Part shown: positions 23,359 through 31,863 of the stretch, piece after piece
How positions within the stretch are numbered: position 1 is the stretch's first letter
How the letters are laid out: every line of letters begins with the position of its first letter
From: Dokdonella_A sp046347015
GTDB lineage: Bacteria; Pseudomonadota; Gammaproteobacteria; Xanthomonadales; Rhodanobacteraceae
DNA length: 44,663 bases
Assembly (NCBI GenBank): GCA_046347015.1
Contig: JAXMHA010000025.1
Location: 1 to 44,663 of the forward strand
Reading direction: 5' to 3'
Made by a program: the position numbers and the translations under genes
The notes under the pieces: model-generated
Seen by the model: the letters and a program-made list of their open reading frames with translations, nothing else
Database searches by the model: none
Told to the model about the DNA's origin: nothing

Positions 23359-25671
23359 ATGAACCGGAAGACGTGCAAGGGCGCGGTCGCGGCCGTGTGT
23401 GCGGGAATCGCCATCGCCACCGCCGCGATGGCACCCTCGGGCCGCGCCGCCGACCCGGCCGCGACGCTGCTCGGCTTCACTGCCGATGGAACCACCGCAC
23501 AACGCGCGCTCGAGCAGCGCTTCGACGGCCAGTTGGATGCGATGGAAATGCGTGGCTGGCTGCAGCGCCTGTCATCCGAACCGAACCAGGTCGGCGCGCC
23601 GCACGACAAGGCCAATGCCGAGTTCATCCTGTCGCTGTTCAAGCAGTGGGGATGGGACGCCCACATCGAGACGTTCGACGTGCTGTATCCGACGCCGAAG
23701 ACGGTGTCGCTCGAACTGGTTGCGCCGACGACATTCAAGGCGATGCTGCACGAACCGCCCGTGGCCGGCGACGCGACCTCGGCACTGCCGGGGGCGCTGC
23801 CGCCGTACAACGTCTACGGCGCCGATGGCGACGTCACCGCGGACCTGGTCTACGTCAACCAGGGCATGCCGGACGACTACAAGGAGCTCGCGCGGCGTGG
23901 CGTCGACGTCAAGGGCAAGATCGTCATCGTCCGCTACGGCGGCGGTTGGCGCGGCTTGAAACCCGAACTCGCGCACGAGCACGGCGCGGTCGGATGCCTC
24001 ATCTATTCCGACCCGCGCGACGACGGCTACTTCCCTGGTGACACGTACCCGAAGGGCGGCTGGCGCCCGCCGGAAGGCGTGCAGCGCGGCTCGGTCGCCA
24101 AGATGATGGTGTATCCGGGTGATCCGACGACGCCGGGCACCGGTTCAACGCCGGGCGCAAGGCACTTGCCGCTCGACAAGGCGACGACCTTGTTGAAGAT
24201 TCCGGTGCTGCCGATTTCATACGCCGATGCGACGCCGCTGCTGCAGGCGCTCGGCGGTCCCGTCGCGCCGGAATCCTGGCGCGGCGCGCTGCCGATCACG
24301 TACCACATCGGAGCGGGTCCGGCGAAGGCGCACCTCGTCATCCAGTCGGACTGGACGCGCAAGCCGGTCTACGACGTCATCGCGAAGATCAGGGGGTCGG
24401 AGGCACCCGACCAGTGGATCGTGCGCGGCAACCACCACGACGGCTGGGTGTTCGGCGCGTGGGATCCGCTGGCCGGCACCATCGCGATGCTCGGCGAAGC
24501 CAAGGCGATCGGCGCACTGGTCAAATCGGGATGGCAGCCGAAACGCACGATCGTCTACGCGAGCTGGGACGGCGAGGAGCCGGGCCTGCTCGGTTCGACC
24601 GAATGGGCCGAAACGCATGCCAGGGAACTGCAGCGCAACGCCGTGCTGTACCTCAATTCGGACACCAACGCGCGCGGATTCCTGTACGCCGATGGCAGCC
24701 ACTCGCTGCAACACCTGGTGAATCAGGCAGCCGCCGACGTGACCGATCCGGAAAAAGGCGTCAGCGTGCTGGAACGGCGTCGCGCGCAGATGCGTGTCGA
24801 CGGCGCATCGCCCCATGCCAAGCCGGAAGCGAAACGCGACGCCGGAATCGCCGCGAAGGGTGGCGACCTGCCGATCGGCGCGCTGGGCTCCGGATCGGAC
24901 TACAGCGCGTTCCTCGAACACCTCGGCATCGCGACGCTGAACCTCGGCTTCGGCGGCGAGGACGACGACGACGGCATCTACCATTCGCGCTACGACTCGT
25001 TCGACCACTTCGACCGCTTCGGCGATCCTGGCTTCAAATACGAGGTCGCGCTGGCGCAGGTCGCCGGCCGCGTCGTGCTGCGGACGGCGGATGCGGAACT
25101 GCTGCCGATGCGCTTCGGCGATTTCAGCGCGACGCTGGACCATTACCTCGTCCAGTTGCACAAGCTGGCCGACGACGCGCGCACGGCCGCCACAAACCAG
25201 CATGCGCTGCTCGATGCCCGCGCGTACGAACTGGTATCCGACCCGACACGCCCGATCGCGCCACCGGAACGGCTGAGCGACGTGCCGACGATCGACTTCG
25301 CGCCACTCGATGCCGCGGCCAAGGCGCTCGACACCAGCGCGCGGGCCTTCGAATCCGCGTACGCCGCCCGTGCCGCGTCCGGATTCAAGCTCACCGCTCG
25401 GCAGGCGCGCGACATCAATGCGCGGATGGGCCGCATGGAACAGGCGCTGACCGATCCCGCCGGCCTGCCCGGCCGCGAATGGTTCAAGCACATGATTTAC
25501 GCGCCCGGCCTCCTCACCGGCTACGGCGTCAAGACCGTGCCCGGCGTGCGCGAAGCACTCGAAGCGCGAGACTGGCAGGGTGCGGACAAGTATGCGGCGA
25601 TCACCGCAAAGGTGCTGGACGGCTACCGTGCCGAGCTCGACGCGCTGACGGCGATGATGCAGAAACCGTAG
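23359..25671 (+). CDS. Exported M28-family metallopeptidase (glutamate carboxypeptidase II-like)
   Basis: A 770-residue secreted zinc peptidase. The signal peptide is MNRKTCKGAVAAVCAGIAIATAAM with cleavage probably near GRA-AD at 30. A PA insert (about 155-240, VDVKGKIVIVRYGG) precedes the M28 core. Zinc and catalytic residues lie in NHHDGWVFGAWDP (from 358), the Glu pair 406-407 in WDGEEPGLLGS, and the Asp of LNSDTN; the FEHLG-IATLNLGFGG and IYHSRYDSFDHF segments follow, with a C-terminal helical dimerisation domain. This domain order is that of PSMA/NAALADase-type carboxypeptidases. It converges on an S9 peptidase with a strong hairpin between, and with that enzyme and an OPT transporter suggests peptide scavenging. 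Confidence 0.94.
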   Translation: MNRKTCKGAVAAVCAGIAIATAAMAPSGRAADPAATLLGFTADGTTAQRALEQRFDGQLDAMEMRGWLQRLSSEPNQVGAPHDKANAEFILSLFKQWGWDAHIETFDVLYPTPKTVSLELVAPTTFKAMLHEPPVAGDATSALPGALPPYNVYGADGDVTADLVYVNQGMPDDYKELARRGVDVKGKIVIVRYGGGWRGLKPELAHEHGAVGCLIYSDPRDDGYFPGDTYPKGGWRPPEGVQRGSVAKMMVYPGDPTTPGTGSTPGARHLPLDKATTLLKIPVLPISYADATPLLQALGGPVAPESWRGALPITYHIGAGPAKAHLVIQSDWTRKPVYDVIAKIRGSEAPDQWIVRGNHHDGWVFGAWDPLAGTIAMLGEAKAIGALVKSGWQPKRTIVYASWDGEEPGLLGSTEWAETHARELQRNAVLYLNSDTNARGFLYADGSHSLQHLVNQAAADVTDPEKGVSVLERRRAQMRVDGASPHAKPEAKRDAGIAAKGGDLPIGALGSGSDYSAFLEHLGIATLNLGFGGEDDDDGIYHSRYDSFDHFDRFGDPGFKYEVALAQVAGRVVLRTADAELLPMRFGDFSATLDHYLVQLHKLADDARTAATNQHALLDARAYELVSDPTRPIAPPERLSDVPTIDFAPLDAAAKALDTSARAFESAYAARAASGFKLTARQARDINARMGRMEQALTDPAGLPGREWFKHMIYAPGLLTGYGVKTVPGVREALEARDWQGADKYAAITAKVLDGYRAELDALTAMMQKP

Positions 25672-25679
25672 TCGAACGT

Positions 25680-25708
25680 GGCGCGCGGGCGTTGGCATCC
25701 CGCGCGCC
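25680..25708. terminator. Hairpin between convergent peptidase genes
   Basis: Perfect 10-bp stem (25680-25689 with 25699-25708, GGCGCGCGGG and its complement) around a 9-nt loop. No U-tract follows, but the location just past one stop and just before the other makes a bidirectional terminator or mRNA-end stabiliser likely. Confidence 0.7.
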
Positions 25709-25716
25709 TTCGGGTG

Positions 25717-27882
25717 TCACCGGTCCCGCCCCCGGCGGGTGCCCAGCTTGCGTTCGAGGAAGTCCACGGTCGCGGCGTCGACCCTGAGCCAGGTCGAGTG
25801 CAGCAGGAAACCATGGATCTCGTCCGGGATCACCATTTCCTCGAACGGCACGCCATGCTCGCGCAAGCGCGGCACCACGTCGGTCATCTGCGCAAAATGC
25901 ACGTTGCGGTCGTCATCGCCCTGGATCAGCAACACGGGTGATTTCCAGCGGTCCATGTCGGCGTCGGGCGACGACTCCCACGCGACTTTCATGGCGTCCT
26001 TGTAGTCGCCCTGTTCGAAGCGCGTGAGCGGATTGAACGTCGCGATCTCGCCCATCATTTGCGACCAGTCGTGGATGCCGTGCAGGTCCACGCCGGCCTT
26101 GAAGATGTCGGAGTTGCGCGCCAGCGCGAGCGCCGTGAGGTAGCCGCCGTAGGAGCCGCCCCAGATGCCGATGCGCGCGGGATCGACGCCCGGCACCTGT
26201 TGCAGGAACTTCGCGCCGGCGACCACGTCCTGGTATTCCGCGGCGCCCGTGGGGCCCCAATGTTGCGGATTCCGGAACGCAAAGCCGTAACCGATTCCGA
26301 GCCGGTAGTTCACGGACAGTACCGTGAATCCGTGCGCGGCGAGGTACTGGTTCACGGCGTAGCTGTTGGAGTAGTAATCCATGTAATGCCAGCCGAGCAG
26401 CATCTGCCGCGGCGGCCCGCCGTGCACGAAGATCACGCCGGGCTGGTTGCCTTGGGCGTCGGCGCGGCGGAACAACTGGCCATGCACCGGCGTGCCGTCG
26501 GCGGCCTTGAAGGAAACCGCCTGCGGGACCAGGAATTGCGCGGACGGAAATTCCCGGGGAATCGAATCGGGTTGCAGTACGCGCTGCTCCGCGCCGGACG
26601 CTGCCATCACTGCCACCAGCGGCGGACGCTGCGCGCCGGCATCGATGTACGCGACGGTATTGCCGGTCGCGACAGGAGAAGTGTGGATGTGCGTGCCTGA
26701 GGTCAGGGTGTGTGGCTGCGCGCGATCGGTGGGCACGCGGAACAGATGCCGGCGGTCGTCGTCATCCTCCGTCGCGCCGGTATTCGCGCTGTAGATGACC
26801 GAACGTCGGTCGGGCGCCATGACCACGTCTTCGGCCATGAACTCGCCCGGCGTCAGCAACAGCGGCGCGCCGCCCTCGTCGGCAATCGAATACAGGTGCG
26901 GCCAGTTGTCGAGCGTGGCGACAAAGACGAGGCGCGATCCACCGTTGGCCCAATGCAGGTTCGCTTCGCCTTGGGTCTGCGGATACGAGCCGACCAGGGT
27001 ATCGGGGCTTTTCCAGACGGCATGGCCAAGACCGGTGTCCGCATCTGCGACCCAGATCGACCACGGCTGCGGCGTCAGGGCCAGGATCGGCTGCGGCGCA
27101 CCGCCCTTGCCGCGCTGGCGCGTGTAGGCGATGCGCTTGCCGTCCGGCGACCAGCGCGGCGAGCCATCGATGCCGGTCGACGGCGCAAGGAACTGGATCG
27201 GCGTCGTGTCGTTGGTGAATACGCCGATGAAAGCGTGGTCATCGCGGTTCGACACGAACGCGAGGCGCTTGCCATCCGGCGACCAGCGCAGGTGTGTGTC
27301 CTTGCCACGGTCGAAGAACAGGCGCCTGGGCTTGTCCTTGGCAGTGGTTGCCATCGGTGCGGTCCACACCTGGTCCTCCTTGATGTAGACCAGCGCGCCC
27401 GTTGCCGAAAGCGCCGGCGCATCGCCCTCGACGAGCTCGTGTGCGGTTGCGGCATCCTGGTCCACCGCCCACAGCATCACCTTCGGTTCGGCCGGACTGG
27501 ACGCGACATCGGGCGGAGTCTTCGCCGGCCAGTTCGCGTCGTGGTCTCCGCCGCGCACGAACACCAGCGATCTGCCGTCGGGTGAAAACGTCAGTTGCGT
27601 GATTTCCTGGCCATCGTCTTCGGTAAAGCGCGTGGTCTGGCGCGGCTCGAACCCCGGGGCTTGCGCGATCCAGACATTGCGCACGCCGGACTGGTTGACG
27701 ACCCACGCGATGTGATCGCCATCCGGCGCCGCGGCCAGGCCCTGTGGGAACGGGTAGGCGAGTACCTGCTCCAACGTGAAGCCCGGCGCCGCCGATCGCG
27801 CTGCCGCGCGACACGGGTTCGGCAACACGGTGCAACTGCCGGCAAGCAACATGGCGAACGCCAAAACGTGCAACCGGTGCAT
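25717..27882 (-). CDS. Exported S9-family prolyl oligopeptidase-like peptidase
   Basis: A 721-residue serine peptidase of the acylaminoacyl/dipeptidyl peptidase group. The N-terminal signal MHRLHVLAFAMLLAGSC is followed by a WD40-like beta-propeller (repeated FSPDGRSL, WSPDGKRLAF and WSPDGKRIAY) to about residue 440. The C-terminal alpha/beta hydrolase has Ser577 in GGSYGGYL, the Asp in QGDDDRNVHF near 658, and His690 in DEIHGF. LAGSC is a weak lipobox, so a lipoprotein is possible but not clear. It probably trims peptides in the periplasm. It is convergent with the M28 peptidase; a 276-bp gap separates it from the divergent methyltransferase gene. Confidence 0.94.
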   Translation of the reverse strand: MHRLHVLAFAMLLAGSCTVLPNPCRAAARSAAPGFTLEQVLAYPFPQGLAAAPDGDHIAWVVNQSGVRNVWIAQAPGFEPRQTTRFTEDDGQEITQLTFSPDGRSLVFVRGGDHDANWPAKTPPDVASSPAEPKVMLWAVDQDAATAHELVEGDAPALSATGALVYIKEDQVWTAPMATTAKDKPRRLFFDRGKDTHLRWSPDGKRLAFVSNRDDHAFIGVFTNDTTPIQFLAPSTGIDGSPRWSPDGKRIAYTRQRGKGGAPQPILALTPQPWSIWVADADTGLGHAVWKSPDTLVGSYPQTQGEANLHWANGGSRLVFVATLDNWPHLYSIADEGGAPLLLTPGEFMAEDVVMAPDRRSVIYSANTGATEDDDDRRHLFRVPTDRAQPHTLTSGTHIHTSPVATGNTVAYIDAGAQRPPLVAVMAASGAEQRVLQPDSIPREFPSAQFLVPQAVSFKAADGTPVHGQLFRRADAQGNQPGVIFVHGGPPRQMLLGWHYMDYYSNSYAVNQYLAAHGFTVLSVNYRLGIGYGFAFRNPQHWGPTGAAEYQDVVAGAKFLQQVPGVDPARIGIWGGSYGGYLTALALARNSDIFKAGVDLHGIHDWSQMMGEIATFNPLTRFEQGDYKDAMKVAWESSPDADMDRWKSPVLLIQGDDDRNVHFAQMTDVVPRLREHGVPFEEMVIPDEIHGFLLHSTWLRVDAATVDFLERKLGTRRGRDR

Positions 27883-28158
27883 GGCACCCCCCCCTCATAT
27901 GAATGACATTCGGCCAGCCCGGTGCGCAGCGACCCGCTGTCACGTCGATGCGGCCCGCTGCGGCATGCTAACCCGGACGAGAGTACACAGGCGACGGACC
28001 GCGTCGCCGCAGCGGAGATGACGGCGACGGTTCCGGCGGCGTGGCCCGTTCGGAAGGACCCCCGGTTGAACGAAACCTGAGTCGCATGGCCGGCGCCCCA
28101 GCGATTGCGCCGCCGCTGCGCGATCATGGAGCGGGGTCACCGCAACAGGAGAACCGCC

Positions 28159-28929
28159 ATGCGCATTTCCGTCATTCCCGCCCTGCTGGCCGCAATCGCG
28201 ATGCCGGCCTTCGCCGCAACGCCCGAGCCGCCCGCGCTTGCCGTGCCGGCCTACGTCACCGCGGCACTTGCCAATCCCGCGCGCGCTGCCGACCGCAAGG
28301 ACGACGCGCGGCGCAAGGCCGCCGCGGTCATGGCGTTCACCGGCGTCAAGCCGGGTGACAGCGTGCTCGAACTCGTGCCCGGCAGTGGTTACTGGACGCG
28401 AATCTTCAGCGCGATCGTCGGACCCGAGGGCCACGTCTACACGGTGTGGCCCCGGGAAACGATGAAGTTTTCGGCGAAGAGCCTCGCCGAATGGCAGAAG
28501 CTCGTGAAGACGAAGGAATACGCAAACGTCAGCGTGCTGGAACAGCCGGCCGCGATGCTGAGCGTGCCAACGCCGGTCGATATCGTGTTCACTTCGGAGA
28601 ACTACCACGATTACCACGACCCGTTCATGGGCCCGGTCGACATGGCGAAGTTCGATCGTGAAGTTTCGATGGCGCTGAAACCGGGCGGCGTGTTCGTCGT
28701 GATCGACCACGCGGCGAAAGCCGGCACCGGCATCGCCGACACCAATACGTTGCACCGGATCGATCCCGCCGCCGTCAAGCAGGAAGTCGAAGCCGCCGGT
28801 TTCACGTTCGACGGGTCGAGCGATGCGCTGCAGAATCCGGCCGACCCGCTCGACATCAAGGTGTTCGATCCGTCGATCCGCGGCCATACCAGCCAGTTCA
28901 TGTTCCGCTTCCGCAAGCCCGTGCACTGA
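28159..28929 (+). CDS. Exported SAM-methyltransferase-like protein (COG4798 type)
   Basis: A 256-residue protein with a clear signal peptide (MRISVIPALLAAIAMPAFAA, cleavage after AFA) followed by a Rossmann methyltransferase core. VLELVPGSGYWTRIFSAIVGP is the SAM-binding glycine loop (motif I), DIVFTSENYHDYHD lies at motif IV, and ALKPGGVFVVIDHAA at motif V. The sequence resembles the predicted methyltransferase family COG4798. CAGGAG lies ahead of the ATG. The oddity is location: SAM is a cytoplasmic cofactor, so an exported enzyme either works on a supply not yet known or has been repurposed. Neighbours are peptidase and glycosidase genes for exported proteins and give no substrate hint. 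Confidence 0.85.
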   Translation: MRISVIPALLAAIAMPAFAATPEPPALAVPAYVTAALANPARAADRKDDARRKAAAVMAFTGVKPGDSVLELVPGSGYWTRIFSAIVGPEGHVYTVWPRETMKFSAKSLAEWQKLVKTKEYANVSVLEQPAAMLSVPTPVDIVFTSENYHDYHDPFMGPVDMAKFDREVSMALKPGGVFVVIDHAAKAGTGIADTNTLHRIDPAAVKQEVEAAGFTFDGSSDALQNPADPLDIKVFDPSIRGHTSQFMFRFRKPVH

Positions 28930-29082
28930 GGGCGTTCCGCCGGCCGGCTGGTACGATGCCAGCCAGCCGGACGGCCGTCGCAATCGCGCGGCCATGCGTC
29001 GGCGCGTACCCGTTGCGCGCCGGCACGCGTGTGATGCTTTGGGCATCGCGTCCCGCAGACCGATCCGCACCGGAGCATTCCG

Positions 29083-31098
29083 ATGAAGCGCCTGGGCTTG
29101 CCGTGGATTCCACTCGTGCTGGCGGCAGCGGCATTGCCGGCAAACGCCGCGCCGCCCTGGTTGCCGAAGGACCCTGGTCCGGCATCGTGTGCGCTACACG
29201 ACGGCGTCGCAACGCTCGACAACGCCGCATTGCGGTTCGCGGTCGCAGCGAAGGACGGACACCTGCACCCGCTCGCGTTCGACAACCGCTTCACCGGTCA
29301 GGCACACAGGCTCGATGGCGAGCTGTTCTCGCTGCAGCCGCGCACGGGTGATGCAATGCCGGCCAGCGCATTCGCGCTCGACGGCAGCCTTGCCTGCATC
29401 GAATTGAGGGGTGAAGCCGGCGCGTCGCGCGCGGCGGCGCGGCGTTCCGGCAAGGCCCTGCATGCGAAGCTGCGCGATGCCGGCGCCGGCCTCGCCATCG
29501 ACTGGACCGTCGAGTTGCGTGACGGCGCCAACACCGTGCGCGAGATTGCGCGCCTCGAACCGTCACGCGAGATGGACCTGAAATCGGTCACGCTGGTCGA
29601 CCTCGACCTGCCCGGCGCCTTCACCGCCGGCACCGTCGACGGCTCACCGATCGTCGATGGCGCGCGCTTCTTCGGCTTCGAATCCCCGATGGCGCGCTCC
29701 AGCGTCACCGGCGGCCACGCGACGATGTCGCTGCGGCGCGCGTTGCCGCTGCGCGCAAACGTGCCGGTCGAATACTCGGCCGTATTCGGCGTTGCACCGG
29801 AGAACCAGTTGCGGCGCGGTTTCCAGGCTTACCTCGAAAACGAACGCGCGCATCCGTTCCGCACGTTCCTGCACTACAACTCGTGGTACGACATTGGCTA
29901 CTTCAACCGCTACACGCAGGACGAAGCGCTGCGCGAAATCGACGCGGTCGGCGAGCAACTGCACGTCAAGCGCGGCGTCACGCTGGATTCATTCCTGTTC
30001 GACGACGGCTGGGACGACCCGCAGCGGCTGTGGCAGTTCAACGCGAACTTCCCGCACGCGTTCCATCCGCTGAAACGCGAAGCCGCGAAGTTCGGCGCCG
30101 CACCCGGCATCTGGTTGTCGCCGTGGGGCGGCTATGGCCCGCCGCGCGAGCAACGCCTCGCCGCCGCGCGGGCCGCCGGCTACGCGGTCGACGCCGAGGG
30201 CATCGCGCTGTCGGATCCGAAATATTTCGCGCTGTTCAAGTCGGTCACCGAGAAACTGCTGCGCGAGGACGGCATCAACCAGTTCAAGTTCGACGGTACC
30301 GGCAGCCCCGACAAGGTCACGCCGGGTAGCCCGTTCGACAGCGATTTCGCCGCGGCGATCGTCCTGATCGACGACTTGCGCGCGATCAAGCCGGACCTCT
30401 ACGTCAACCTGACGACCGGCACGTGGCCGTCGCCGTTCTGGCTGCGCTTCGCCGATTCGATCTGGCGCGGTGGCGAGGACCACCTGTTCCAGGGCCGTGG
30501 CAGCGACCGCCAGCGCTGGATCACGTACCGAGACGCCGACACGTATGGCGGCATCGTGCGGCAGGGCCCGCTGTTTCCGCTGAACTCGCTGATGCTGCAC
30601 GGGATCATCTACGCGCAGCACGCGAAGGAATTGGACAACGACCCGCAGCACGATTTCGCCGACGAGGTGTGGTCGTACTTCGCGACGGGAACGGGACTCC
30701 AGGAGTTGTACATCACGCCGACATTGCTGACTGCGGAAGACTGGGACACGCTGGCGAAGGCAGCGAAGTGGGCGCGAGCGCGCGCCGACGTGCTGCGCGA
30801 CAGCCATTGGGTCGGCGGCGACCCCGCACGCGACGAAGCCTATGGTTGGGCCGCGTGGGCGCCGCAGCATGCGACGCTGGCGCTGCGCAACCCGTCGCGG
30901 CAGCCGCGTTCGATCGCGATCGATGTCGCCACGGCATTGCAGTTGCCGGCCGGCAGCGCGGCCACGTGGCGAGCCACGCCGGTGTTCGGCGACACGGCGG
31001 CGCGCGATTTCACCGCCGGCGCCACGACGCGAGTCGAGCTCGCGCCGCATCAGGTCATCGTCTGGGATCTCGTGCCTGCGGCCGAACGCGCGCACTGA
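29083..31098 (+). CDS. Exported GH-D clan glycosidase (alpha-galactosidase-like)
   Basis: A 671-residue secreted protein with signal peptide MKRLGLPWIPLVLAAAALPANA. An N-terminal beta-sandwich (to about 260) leads to a TIM barrel starting FLHYNSWYDIG. DSFLFDDGWDDPQRLWQ and GIWLSPWGGYGPP match barrel strands of GH36-type enzymes, and the QFKFDGTGSPD Asp is the likely nucleophile. A small C-terminal beta domain ends it. Relatives are often annotated as enterotoxin or Tat pathway signal protein without evidence; the fold points to alpha-galactosidase or alpha-N-acetylgalactosaminidase-type activity. Sugar specificity cannot be told from sequence. It converges on the Nudix gene with a 15-bp gap. 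Confidence 0.8.
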   Translation: MKRLGLPWIPLVLAAAALPANAAPPWLPKDPGPASCALHDGVATLDNAALRFAVAAKDGHLHPLAFDNRFTGQAHRLDGELFSLQPRTGDAMPASAFALDGSLACIELRGEAGASRAAARRSGKALHAKLRDAGAGLAIDWTVELRDGANTVREIARLEPSREMDLKSVTLVDLDLPGAFTAGTVDGSPIVDGARFFGFESPMARSSVTGGHATMSLRRALPLRANVPVEYSAVFGVAPENQLRRGFQAYLENERAHPFRTFLHYNSWYDIGYFNRYTQDEALREIDAVGEQLHVKRGVTLDSFLFDDGWDDPQRLWQFNANFPHAFHPLKREAAKFGAAPGIWLSPWGGYGPPREQRLAAARAAGYAVDAEGIALSDPKYFALFKSVTEKLLREDGINQFKFDGTGSPDKVTPGSPFDSDFAAAIVLIDDLRAIKPDLYVNLTTGTWPSPFWLRFADSIWRGGEDHLFQGRGSDRQRWITYRDADTYGGIVRQGPLFPLNSLMLHGIIYAQHAKELDNDPQHDFADEVWSYFATGTGLQELYITPTLLTAEDWDTLAKAAKWARARADVLRDSHWVGGDPARDEAYGWAAWAPQHATLALRNPSRQPRSIAIDVATALQLPAGSAATWRATPVFGDTAARDFTAGATTRVELAPHQVIVWDLVPAAERAH

Positions 31099-31113
31099 CG
31101 CACTTGCGTGCGA

Positions 31114-31590
31114 TCAAACGGCGATTCGCAGGAACGGCGACGGCACACGCTCGACAAACTCGCGGCGCACATGCGCGAACAGCCCGCGCTGCCCGCCGAA
31201 GGGGACGCGCGCGATCGCCGCATCGAACGAGACCCACTCGAACGCATCGTGCTCGGCGCCGATGCGAACCTCGGCATCGTCGTCGACGAATGCGACGAAG
31301 GCCGGCACGACCTCGACCGTATCGGTACCGTCGAGGTAGAACGTCTCGCAGCGGTCGGCCGAATACAGCTCGCGCGGCACGAGACCGGTTTCCTCGCGCA
31401 GCTCGCGGATCGCGCAATCGGAAGCACGCTCGCCCGCTTCGATGTGGCCGGCGACGTAACTCCACGCGCCACGCAGGAATGGGCCGGCACGGCGCAACGA
31501 CAGCACGCGCGTGGTGTCACCCCGCCCGCGCAGCACGACCACCGAGACCATCGTGCAGCGCACCGGGATGTTGGCGCGTGGCGTGTTCAT
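31114..31590 (-). CDS. Nudix hydrolase
   Basis: A 158-residue Nudix-fold pyrophosphohydrolase. The signature GX5EX7REUXEEXGU is intact as GHIEAGE followed by RELREETGL near residues 60-82, with the metal-binding glutamates present. The start is the ATG at 31590 (MNTPRANIPVRC); the frame remains open far upstream only because it lies antisense to the NfeD gene. LSLRRAGPFLRGAWSYVAG resembles dATP or dihydroneopterin triphosphate pyrophosphatase-type Nudix proteins, but substrate prediction in this family is poor. Four 13-bp tandem repeats lie just upstream. Confidence 0.9.
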   Translation of the reverse strand: MNTPRANIPVRCTMVSVVVLRGRGDTTRVLSLRRAGPFLRGAWSYVAGHIEAGERASDCAIRELREETGLVPRELYSADRCETFYLDGTDTVEVVPAFVAFVDDDAEVRIGAEHDAFEWVSFDAAIARVPFGGQRGLFAHVRREFVERVPSPFLRIAV

Positions 31591-31620
31591 TGCCGTCCCC
31601 CGCGAGGCGCGGCGAGTTTC

Positions 31621-31672
31621 GGTTGGCGGGTCAAGTCGGCGGGTGACATTGGCGGACGACATTGGCGGGTCA
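31621..31672. repeat. Four tandem 13-bp units (core YGGCGG)
   Basis: Units begin at 31621, 31634, 31647 and 31660 (GGTTGGCGGGTCA, AGTCGGCGGGTGA, CATTGGCGGACGA and CATTGGCGGGTCA). They sit 30 bp before the Nudix start, in a gap that also carries a GGCGGGT inverted repeat. Confidence 0.65.
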
Positions 31673-31705
31673 AGAGCCGCCCTACATGGTACGTCGTCGA
31701 CGCAG

Positions 31706-31723
31706 GGCGGGTTTGGACCCGCC
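31706..31723. repeat. REP-like inverted repeat GGCGGGT-N4-ACCCGCC
   Basis: Perfect 7-bp arms with a 4-nt loop, in the Nudix/NfeD gap. The same GGCGGGT/ACCCGCC core recurs at 40487-40504, so this is a dispersed element rather than a local terminator. Confidence 0.65.
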
Positions 31724-31863
31724 ATCGCACCGGACCCAACCGGCGCACGGCCAGCGCCCCGCCTTCGCCAAACGCCGCGCTGCAAGGCATACTGATCCGG
31801 TTCCGGCGCGATGCGCTCTCCGGCGGGTCCACCGTGAATGTTCGACACATCGGGAGGTCGGCC

